Part shown: positions 1 to 6,544 of the stretch, piece by piece
Position numbering within the stretch: position 1 is the stretch's first letter
Layout: every line of letters starts with the position of its first letter
DNA from: Desulfobacteraceae bacterium
GTDB taxonomy: Bacteria > Desulfobacterota > DSM-4660 > Desulfatiglandales > Desulfatiglandaceae
Assembly (NCBI GenBank): GCA_011048855.1
Contig: DSCZ01000234.1
Span: forward strand, 1-13,931
Direction: 5' to 3'
Length of the DNA: 13,931 nt
Position numbers and translations under genes: made by a program
The notes under the pieces: model-generated
Databases searched by the model: none
Told to the model about the DNA's origin: nothing
The model's input: the letters and a program-made list of their open reading frames with translations, nothing else

Positions 1-114
1 CCGGTCAGCCTCCACAACGACCGCTTTGATTTCAACGATGCGGCGCTTCCGGTAGGAGCAGCTATGTTCGCCCGCATCATTCTTTCGAGTCATGGCACTG
101 GAGAAAAACATTGA
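1..114 (+). CDS. C-terminal end of an M20-family amidohydrolase (partial, 5' truncated by the window)
   Basis: An open frame runs from base 1 to a TGA at 112-114 and gives 37 C-terminal residues. They include LHNDRFDFNDAALPVGAAMF, which matches my memory of the C terminus of M20D peptidases and amidohydrolases (hippurate or indole-acetyl-amino-acid hydrolase type), whose last helix follows a pattern like LHxPRFDFNDEALPxGAAL. Such enzymes hydrolyse N-acyl amino acids with a two-metal centre, but the metal-binding part lies outside the window, so activity cannot be judged. The stop codon overlaps the TTG start of nth (111-113), which suggests translational coupling. Assignment rests on one short motif. 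Confidence 0.6.
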   Translation, partial: PVSLHNDRFDFNDAALPVGAAMFARIILSSHGTGEKH

Positions 115-782
115 GTAAAATCGTCGACAAGGAAAAGCGATCGGAAGATCTTCAAGAGAAAAAACTGCGTGCCGCGAAAATTTTTGAAATCCTGGACCCT
201 CTTTACACCGAAGAAAAAACCGCCCTCAAATACCGCACCCCTTTCGAGCTGCTGATAGCGACCATCCTCTCGGCGCAGTGCACCGACAAACAGGTGAACG
301 TGGTCACGAAAACACTGTTTGAAAAATACAAAAGCCCGGAGGATTACCTGTCCGCGCCTGTGGAGGAGCTGGAAGCCGATATACGGCCCACCGGTTTTTA
401 CAAGAACAAAACCCGCTCCATAAAAGGGTGCTGCCGCGGGCTTATCGACCTTTACAAGGGCCGGGTTCCCGAAACACTCGAAGAGCTGGTAAAACTTCCC
501 GGAGTGGGCAGAAAGACGGCAAACTGCGTGCTTGGCGCCGCGTTCAACGTCCCCGGCGTTGTCGTGGACACGCATGTAAAGAGACTTGCCACGCGGATGG
601 GGTTTTCCGAAAGCAGCAATCCGGACAAGATAGAATCCGACCTCATGGAAATTTTACCTCGCGATCGCTGGCGACGTTTTTCAGATATCCTTATCTATCA
701 CGGCCGTGACGTATGCAAGGCCAGAAAACCGGACCACGCCCGGTGCGCGGTAGCAAAATACTGCCCGTCCCGCGAAAACTGA
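111..782 (+). CDS. nth: Endonuclease III, DNA glycosylase/AP lyase
   Basis: The 223-residue product is full length for endonuclease III, which removes oxidised pyrimidines and cleaves the abasic site in base excision repair. The helix-hairpin-helix LPGVGRKTA lies at 129-137 with the catalytic lysine K135, and the catalytic aspartate is D153 in VDTH. The C-terminal [4Fe-4S] loop has the usual spacing, but the second ligand is histidine: C202, H209, C212, C218. The start is TTG at 111, supported by GGAG at 100-103 seven bases upstream and by overlap with the preceding stop; a TTG start is less common than ATG. The last 15 codons lie in a direct repeat found again 9.4 kb downstream, so the 3' end may have been replaced by an inserted element. 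Confidence 0.95.
   Translation: MSKIVDKEKRSEDLQEKKLRAAKIFEILDPLYTEEKTALKYRTPFELLIATILSAQCTDKQVNVVTKTLFEKYKSPEDYLSAPVEELEADIRPTGFYKNKTRSIKGCCRGLIDLYKGRVPETLEELVKLPGVGRKTANCVLGAAFNVPGVVVDTHVKRLATRMGFSESSNPDKIESDLMEILPRDRWRRFSDILIYHGRDVCKARKPDHARCAVAKYCPSREN
739..774 (+). repeat. nth: Left copy of a direct repeat in the 3' end of nth; candidate attL
   Basis: Bases 739-766 (CCCGGTGCGC to ATACTGCCC) are identical to 10140-10167 over 28 bases. The match extends to 774 with two mismatches (767, 771), giving 34 of 36. This copy encodes the end of the iron-sulfur loop of endonuclease III. Within it GGTAG (749-753) and CTGCC (761-765) form an imperfect inverted repeat around an A/T-rich 7-base centre, a layout seen in tyrosine-recombinase core sites. 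Upstream of 739 the two copies diverge at once. Confidence 0.8.
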
Positions 783-813
783 ATCTTTATCTCTTTTTTA
801 CGGCCGAAACACC

Positions 814-3138
814 ATGATTCATAATACATCAAGCTCATCGGAACGGAAATATCTGGACTCAATACTTGACGCCGCCCGGATGAAATGGGAGGACGAGGAC
901 CACCCCGCAGCGCTGGACATTCTTATGGATTTGACCTCCAGGTTCCCGCGCTATGTGCCCGCCTATCGTTTAATGCTCGGGATATTGTTGGAAGAACAAT
1001 ATCATCCCAAGGATGTCTCCCGATGCCTCGGACGGATCAGGAAATTTGACCGGCTGCAGGAATGGGAAAGGATTGAATATGCATTAAATGAATACCGACT
1101 GGCCCATTATAAGAGAGCTCTTTCGCTTTTGGAAAAAATCAGCCTGCTTCCGGAAAAAGTTCTGAACAATTACGGATATTCAAAACGATACATTACGTTA
1201 TTCGCTGAAGAGTGCCGTGCCCAAATCGGTACTCCTGAAAAAAAAGCTGCGCCTGCCGGCCGTCGAAATTACAATGCCCGTTCCAAAAAAAAATCAATCG
1301 ACAGGCAGGTGAAAGACAACGGCGCGGTTCGTATACCGGTGAAAGACGTTGTTGACCGGCCGGCCCGAACCGACGATCGGCCCTCCCGGACAATGAAAGT
1401 AGATGTTCCCGCAATTAAAATTTCGGCATTTATTCACAGCCCCCTCAACCTTCACAGCCGGTTTATATCCGGAGAAAGCTCTAATATCAGGAGCTATTTT
1501 CTCGCACACGAAACGGCCCGGCTTTCGCAGGCGGAGCATTATGACCACCTGGTCTGTCTCAGCACTTTGAAAGATGTAGAGCATTTCGCGTATCAGATCG
1601 AAACCGTACGAAAGGTGATGCGCAGATTCAGAGGCAGGGTTCTGCTCGCCGACGAAGTGGGGCTTGGCAAGACCATCGAAGCATGTATGGTGCTCAAGGA
1701 ATATATGATGCGCGGTATGGTGAAAAAGGCACTGATCCTGACACCCCCGGCGCTGATGAGCCAGTGGTGTGAGGAGTTGTCCTCAAAATTCGGGCTGTCA
1801 CCCACTTCGACCGAGACAGCCGGCCTGAGACAAAACCCTGAACACTTCTGGAAAACCCATAATCTCATCGTAGCTTCTCTCGCGATGGCTCGAAACAAAA
1901 TCCACAGACCGCTTTTGAGCAGGATCGGATTTGACCTGATAATCGTGGACGAAGCTCATCATGTGAAAAACGACAAGACGGCCGGATGGGCTCTTATCAA
2001 CGAATTGAAAAGCCGTTTCCTGCTTCTGCTCAGTGCGACGCCGGTGGAAAACAACCTGATGGACCTCTTCAGCCTTGTTACCCTGCTGAAACCTGGACAA
2101 CTGGGTACTCGAACCTCTTACAGGAAACAATTCGTACTGCGGGGGGACCCCACCCAGCCCCGTAATCGGGAAAAACTCAGAGACCTGATCGGGGAGGTCA
2201 TGATCCGTAATACCCGTGCTCTCGCCGATATCAAGCTCCCGCCAAGGCACGCTTCAACGGTGCTTGTGGAGGGTGAACCTGCCGAAAAGGAATTGTACAC
2301 CAGGTTGACCGACCTGGTCAGGAAGGGGTTTCAATACAACATGTCCCGCTTGTCGCTCGGCCTTCTCCTTCAGGAAGCCGGCTCCAGTCCGCGGGCCGTA
2401 AGGAAGACTCTGCTCAAAATGGCCGCGCATTCAGAAGTTGACGGCGGGATAAAAGAGCAGATAACCAAACTGGCGAAACTGTGCGAATATGTGCCGGCCA
2501 CATCCAAAACTGCCCGGCTGTTGGAATTGCTGCAGATGAGCAGCGAAAAGGTGCTTGTCTTTTCGCGTTTCAGGGCGACGTTGGAAGAGATAGCGTCGAG
2601 GCTTTCCGACACGGGAATAGGCTTTTCAGTTTTTCAAGGAAATATGAGCACCGAAGAGAAGGACCGTGCAGTGCGTAAATTTCAGGACGGCGCCGAGGTG
2701 ATGCTTTGCTCGGAGATTGGAGGAGAAGGACGTAATCTACAGTTTTGTTCGACCATGGTCAATTACGATCTACCCTGGAACCCAATGAAGATAGAACAGC
2801 GTATCGGGCGTATCCACCGAATCGGTCAGACCCGTCCAGTGCACATCTACAATCTTTGCGCCGCCGGGACGGCGGAACATCATATATTGGAAATGCTGGA
2901 TAAGCGGATCAACATGTTCGAACTCGTAATAGGAGAAATCGACCTCATCCTGGGCCAGGAGAATAACGAAACCGAGTTCGAGGAACGGATCGTCGACATC
3001 TACGCCAAAAGCAAAAGTGAAAAGGAAATAAAAACAGCGTTTGAAAACCTCGGGGATGAACTCCTTGCGGCAAGACAGCGGTATGATAAAATAAAGCAGC
3101 TTGACATCGATATTTTCGCAAACGATTATGAGGTATGA
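814..3138 (+). CDS. SNF2-family DNA-dependent ATPase with TPR-like N-terminal domain
   Basis: The 774-residue protein has a helical TPR-like region (about 15-140), a basic low-complexity linker (about 142-195), then a complete two-lobe SNF2 core of the RapA/HepA type. Visible motifs are DEVGLGKT (280-287), DEAH (379-382), SATP (407-410) and QRIGRIHRIGQ (662-672). Such enzymes translocate on duplex DNA and remodel bound proteins. I see no nuclease or methyltransferase domain. The C terminus after about 700 is helical and charged. It is the first gene of the six-gene block, 31 bases after nth, and the next gene follows within 17-50 bases. No clear Shine-Dalgarno precedes ATG 814, so translation may be weak or start elsewhere. 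DrmD of DISARM is another SNF2 defence protein, but no DISARM partner genes are present. Confidence 0.93.
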   Translation: MIHNTSSSSERKYLDSILDAARMKWEDEDHPAALDILMDLTSRFPRYVPAYRLMLGILLEEQYHPKDVSRCLGRIRKFDRLQEWERIEYALNEYRLAHYKRALSLLEKISLLPEKVLNNYGYSKRYITLFAEECRAQIGTPEKKAAPAGRRNYNARSKKKSIDRQVKDNGAVRIPVKDVVDRPARTDDRPSRTMKVDVPAIKISAFIHSPLNLHSRFISGESSNIRSYFLAHETARLSQAEHYDHLVCLSTLKDVEHFAYQIETVRKVMRRFRGRVLLADEVGLGKTIEACMVLKEYMMRGMVKKALILTPPALMSQWCEELSSKFGLSPTSTETAGLRQNPEHFWKTHNLIVASLAMARNKIHRPLLSRIGFDLIIVDEAHHVKNDKTAGWALINELKSRFLLLLSATPVENNLMDLFSLVTLLKPGQLGTRTSYRKQFVLRGDPTQPRNREKLRDLIGEVMIRNTRALADIKLPPRHASTVLVEGEPAEKELYTRLTDLVRKGFQYNMSRLSLGLLLQEAGSSPRAVRKTLLKMAAHSEVDGGIKEQITKLAKLCEYVPATSKTARLLELLQMSSEKVLVFSRFRATLEEIASRLSDTGIGFSVFQGNMSTEEKDRAVRKFQDGAEVMLCSEIGGEGRNLQFCSTMVNYDLPWNPMKIEQRIGRIHRIGQTRPVHIYNLCAAGTAEHHILEMLDKRINMFELVIGEIDLILGQENNETEFEERIVDIYAKSKSEKEIKTAFENLGDELLAARQRYDKIKQLDIDIFANDYEV

Positions 3139-3155
3139 TTCATCCGTTTGCTTAA

Positions 3156-4331
3156 TTGAAAGCTTTCCAGCCGATTGATTCACAAGAAATGATGAACGAT
3201 ATTCTTCAGTTTACAAGCACCCTGATCGAAGAAAGCGGCGGCGCCGTAGATTGGAATCGGGCTGAAAACTCCTTCGAAGCCCTTCTTCCCGATCATGCCC
3301 GCAGGCAGCTTGGCCTGCCTGATTCCCTTGTGACCATTTCCGGCATGATTGATACGGACGAAGGAACGGCAAGTATTCCCATAGGCTTCGGAACCGAACT
3401 CCTCGATCGTGCGATACGCATGGCGCGTGACCTGGGATGCACAGCTTCTGTACGGATGCCCGCCCTTTCCGGCAGAAAGCAGTCCGAACCGAATCCCTCC
3501 GATTCCTTCGGATTCCCGAACTCCACCTACCAGGTTACAGGAAGTCACGACAGCTGGATGGACTACTGGGTGTGGTCCTTCGAAGTCACCGCCGACGCGG
3601 ACGAACGGTCGGAAACGGTACACCATGTTTGTATTTCGTCCCTGGGGGCTGGTTGTCCTCAACTGCCGGAACTTATTTTTCAAAGGGCGCTCGAGTGGCA
3701 GCCGCTGGCGTTGAAGGAATCGGAGATCCGGAATCAAACACTTGAAAATCTTTTTATCGCGGCCTGTGACCGGGCACTCCGGCGTACCGACGAGCACCTG
3801 TCCGAATTCAAAGGAACAATCACCCGGCATCATGTCCGGGACATCCGCCGGATAGAAACCTATTTTCAGAACCTGAAAAGCGAAATGGAGACCGAAATCG
3901 AGAAACGGCAACTGCAAGGGACTGAGCTTAAGATTCGAAGAGAAAAAATCCGGCAGATCGAAGAGGAAAAAACCCGAAAACTGAACGCACTGAATGACAA
4001 ATACAAGCTGCGGCTCACGATTCATCCGATGGCACTGCTCCTCGCCCGAATTCCGGTGAAGCGCTGTGAACTGCTTGTTAAGCGTCGAAAGGGAAAGCGT
4101 CGCATCAGCCTTGTATACAACCTTCTTTCGAGAAAATTCGATTCCATGACATGTGAAGCTTGCGGAAGGGATACCTATACTCCCGGTTTTTGCGATGAAG
4201 CCCTGCATGTTCTTTGTGAATCGTGCCAGACCCTTATTTTAAGCAAAAAAGCCTGCCCCGCATGCCGGGGGAACCGTCCACCATCAAAAGTGGAAACGGT
4301 TCTGAAACGCCTCGGCATAGAGAAAGCATAG
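3156..4331 (+). CDS. Coiled-coil protein with C-terminal RING-like C3HC4 zinc-binding pattern
   Basis: I do not recognise the family of this protein, about 391 residues. Residues 55-190 look like an alpha/beta domain. Residues 220-285 are highly charged and likely coiled coil. Residues 288-330 are basic and beta-rich. The C terminus has eight potential zinc ligands, C333, C336, C346, H351, C354, C357, C367 and C370, in the order and approximate spacing of a RING finger (C-x2-C-x9-C-x4-H-x2-C-x2-C-x9-C-x2-C), including HVLCESC and CPACRG. RING or treble-clef domains bind proteins or nucleic acid; no E1 or E2 gene is in the window, so ligase activity is not implied. The order of a beta-rich domain then a finger behind a SNF2 gene could mean a detached C-terminal half of a larger SNF2 protein. 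The start is uncertain: TTG 3156 has no near ribosome site, and ATG 3189 or 3192 are alternatives. Confidence 0.82.
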   Translation: MKAFQPIDSQEMMNDILQFTSTLIEESGGAVDWNRAENSFEALLPDHARRQLGLPDSLVTISGMIDTDEGTASIPIGFGTELLDRAIRMARDLGCTASVRMPALSGRKQSEPNPSDSFGFPNSTYQVTGSHDSWMDYWVWSFEVTADADERSETVHHVCISSLGAGCPQLPELIFQRALEWQPLALKESEIRNQTLENLFIAACDRALRRTDEHLSEFKGTITRHHVRDIRRIETYFQNLKSEMETEIEKRQLQGTELKIRREKIRQIEEEKTRKLNALNDKYKLRLTIHPMALLLARIPVKRCELLVKRRKGKRRISLVYNLLSRKFDSMTCEACGRDTYTPGFCDEALHVLCESCQTLILSKKACPACRGNRPPSKVETVLKRLGIEKA

Positions 4332-4338
4332 GAAGTGC

Positions 4339-4359
4339 CCATCCGTAAATACCGGATGG
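4339..4359 (+). other. Intercistronic hairpin with perfect 7-bp stem
   Basis: CCATCCG (4339-4345) and CGGATGG (4353-4359) are perfect reverse complements separated by a 7-base A/T-rich loop. The structure begins 8 bases after the stop of the RING-like gene and ends 35 bases before the next start. No T-tract follows, so it is not a standard intrinsic terminator. It could be an mRNA processing or stability element, or a binding site for a regulator. Confidence 0.55.
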
Positions 4360-4383
4360 CTGCAAACCAGGGGAACGACGCAC

Positions 4384-4390
4384 AAGGAGG
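4384..4390 (+). promoter_or_regulatory. Strong ribosome binding site that fixes the start at 4395
   Basis: AAGGAGG is a near-perfect Shine-Dalgarno sequence four bases before ATG 4395. An in-frame GTG at 4335 would add 20 residues but lies just before the hairpin and has no comparable site, so 4395 is preferred. Confidence 0.85.
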
Positions 4391-4394
4391 AATC

Positions 4395-5264
4395 ATGATA
4401 AATGAAATGGCTGCAGGTCATCTGACCCGGGTCAACGAAAAGATTAAATACCTTGGAATGCTGCAAAAAGCATTGAAGATTCTGGCCTCTCCCGATGCAC
4501 TGGACTCCCCGGGAAAAGTCGAAGAAGCGTGCAAACGGCTCGCACAAGCTGATCCGGCCGCCGTCGGCCTGGACATAGACTTCACCGAACTGCTGGAAAA
4601 GACGGCGGCAGACCAACATGAGCGTGCGGCGGCCCGGAAATCCGAGTTCGGGCGATTATTGAAGGAATCCGCCGGTAACAAAGGAATCGACTGCAGACTC
4701 ATTACGACCGATCCAATGGAGTTTTCCGTCGACCGCTTCACCGTTTTGTTGAGTCTTGAACAAAATCTTGCATCCCTTCTTTATGCAAAGCTGCCGGTGG
4801 AAGAGCTGCCGGCAAAACCGGAACGTATCATTGCCGCCGTGGAAAAGAATCTTAAGACCTTCGAAGCCGGATGGACTTCCGAGCGGTTCTTTGAAGCTTT
4901 GTATAAAGCATATAAAATATGGCTGTCCGAACGGAAAGCTCCCATGGGTGAACGAGCTCCTCTCGCAGAGCTTCTGGCTTTTGTGGCTTTGTTTTTCCAA
5001 AACGACAGGTTCCGCACGGATCCTAGGAGCGCAAACTACCGGAACTATGGACGTGTACGGATGGCCTACGATCTTTCGAAGCTGAGGCGCAACGGCATCC
5101 TTTCCAGAAAAGGCCGCCGCCTGAATCTCGGAACCGCCACAGGTGTCTCCACGCAGGATAAAAAGGGTGTGCTCTTTGTTGAAGACAGCCCCGGACAGGG
5201 CCAATATTATCTCAGCATCTGGTTCTCCAATGTGGAAGCCTTAATACAGGAGAATGTAATATGA
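4395..5264 (+). CDS. Unrecognised protein of the helicase/ATPase cassette
   Basis: The product has 289 residues with no signal peptide, membrane segment or catalytic motif that I recognise. The first 80 residues are charged and helical. The middle (about 95-200) is predicted helical and rich in leucine, alanine and aromatic residues. Residues about 215-275 are basic and glycine-rich (AYDLSKLRRNGILSRKGRRL, then GTATGV and a QYYLSIWF strand), which could be a winged-helix-like or other nucleic-acid-binding fold; this is inference from composition only. The gene is coupled to the next one by an ATGA overlap (5261-5264), so it is probably made in step with the downstream ATPase and may be its adaptor or loader. 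The cassette's other five products all have recognisable motifs, so this is the best place to look for an unrecorded specificity or effector function. Confidence 0.85.
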   Translation: MINEMAAGHLTRVNEKIKYLGMLQKALKILASPDALDSPGKVEEACKRLAQADPAAVGLDIDFTELLEKTAADQHERAAARKSEFGRLLKESAGNKGIDCRLITTDPMEFSVDRFTVLLSLEQNLASLLYAKLPVEELPAKPERIIAAVEKNLKTFEAGWTSERFFEALYKAYKIWLSERKAPMGERAPLAELLAFVALFFQNDRFRTDPRSANYRNYGRVRMAYDLSKLRRNGILSRKGRRLNLGTATGVSTQDKKGVLFVEDSPGQGQYYLSIWFSNVEALIQENVI

Positions 5265-6544
5265 ATGACGCAGCCCTTCAACCAGAGCTCGCAAGGCACA
5301 TTCTACAGCGTGTGGGGGAATCCGGCCAGCCACCCGAGCAGGGTATAACCCATCTCAATGTCGGCAACAACTCCTATCTGCATATCCTGAACGAGGAGTA
5401 CCTGAGCAGGTTGAAGCACAACCCCAGAGGTTCCAGCTTTAAACTGGTCCAGGGATATTACGGAGGGGGAAAGACTCATTTCCTTTATTGTGTAAGGGAT
5501 TTGGCATGGAAACGGGGGTTTCTCACCTCGCTGATCAATCTATCACCGCGGGAATGCCCCTACGACGATCCGGTTAAGGTTTACTCCGCCGTCGCCGTGA
5601 ACCTGACGAGCCCGCCGCTCGATGAAGGTGCCGAACCGACCCGCGGGCTCACCGATGTTCTGAGGGATCTGGCTGATGACCGCCTGAATGCGATGGGCAA
5701 GGAGCGGACCATGTTATGGCTCCGTCAGACGGCAGGCCGCGTGGCGGTGGAAAGCCATTCCTTCCGCAAAGCAGCGGCCGCCTTCATGGCCGCCCATATC
5801 GAAGGGGACGCCGCGCGTGAGGCGATAATCGAGCCATGGCTTCTCGGTGAACCTGTGCCCCAAACCGAAACCAGGCCTCTCGGCATTTTCGAGGCCGTGG
5901 ATTCATCCACCGGGTTCAAAATGCTCAGGAGCCTTTCGCAGATCTTTTCCGGCTATGGGCTGCCCGGGATCGTACTGCTTTTCGACGAAGTGGACCGCAA
6001 CCTTTCGCTCACCGGCAGAAAAATGCTCGCAGTGGGCGACAACCTCCGTCAGGTGATCGACCTGTGCGGTCAGGCAAGGCTTCCATCCACACTTTTCATT
6101 TACGCCGTTCCTCCTGAGTTCATGAGAAATGTGGTCCCCGATTATCCAGCCCTGGACCAGAGACTGAAAAGCCCTGTTCCTCTGGGTCAACGCAGCCCGC
6201 AGGCGGCGGTGATCGATCTGGAGCGTCTGGATATGGAGCCGGAGGCTTTTCTTGAAGCTATCGGCGAAAAACTTCAGGGAATCTTCGAAACAGCATTGGG
6301 TTGGAAGGCGGACGCCGATGTCCAGGCCCGCAATCGTGCCTTGATCGCAAGCACCATGGCGGCATATACCTTCGAAGTCAGCCACCGAAGACTTTTTGTA
6401 AAGACCTACGTAGATTTTCTTTACAGCCAGAAGTCTGAAGGGCAGCAGCCGATCACCCGGGAAGAAGCAGTGAAAATAGTTCATGGTGGCTACGCTCACC
6501 TTGAATCGTCCGAGTATGATGAAGAGGAGTTCCTGGATGCCTGA
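5261..6544 (+). CDS. BrxC/BrxD-type P-loop ATPase (first of two)
   Basis: The 427-residue protein matches the BREX ATP-binding family (DUF2791, BrxC/BrxD). Its N terminus is helical, Walker A is GYYGGGKTH (65-73) and Walker B is LLFDEVD (239-245). A sensor-like strand, TLFIYAVP, follows at about 277-284, and an arginine-bearing QRLKSP at about 300. The length fits BrxD, the short form of type 2 BREX, better than BrxC of about 1,200 residues. BrxD-like proteins are STAND/AAA-type ATPases thought to act on DNA with a helicase partner. The start ATG 5261 overlaps the previous stop and has AGGAG at 5248-5252. The 3' end overlaps the next gene by 8 bases. No PglX, PglZ or PglW gene is nearby, so calling it BREX would be premature. 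Confidence 0.9.
   Translation: MNDAALQPELARHILQRVGESGQPPEQGITHLNVGNNSYLHILNEEYLSRLKHNPRGSSFKLVQGYYGGGKTHFLYCVRDLAWKRGFLTSLINLSPRECPYDDPVKVYSAVAVNLTSPPLDEGAEPTRGLTDVLRDLADDRLNAMGKERTMLWLRQTAGRVAVESHSFRKAAAAFMAAHIEGDAAREAIIEPWLLGEPVPQTETRPLGIFEAVDSSTGFKMLRSLSQIFSGYGLPGIVLLFDEVDRNLSLTGRKMLAVGDNLRQVIDLCGQARLPSTLFIYAVPPEFMRNVVPDYPALDQRLKSPVPLGQRSPQAAVIDLERLDMEPEAFLEAIGEKLQGIFETALGWKADADVQARNRALIASTMAAYTFEVSHRRLFVKTYVDFLYSQKSEGQQPITREEAVKIVHGGYAHLESSEYDEEEFLDA
6525..6529 (+). promoter_or_regulatory. Ribosome binding site that fixes the start at 6537
   Basis: AGGAG lies seven bases before ATG 6537, inside the coding end of the first ATPase gene. A longer frame from ATG 6483 would add 18 residues rich in serine and threonine, but it has no ribosome site and would deepen the overlap to 62 bases. 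Confidence 0.8.

Noticed and set aside
783..813. Intrinsic terminator after nth
   Set aside because: There is a short T-run (about 792-798), but no stem precedes it, so transcription from nth could continue into the cassette.
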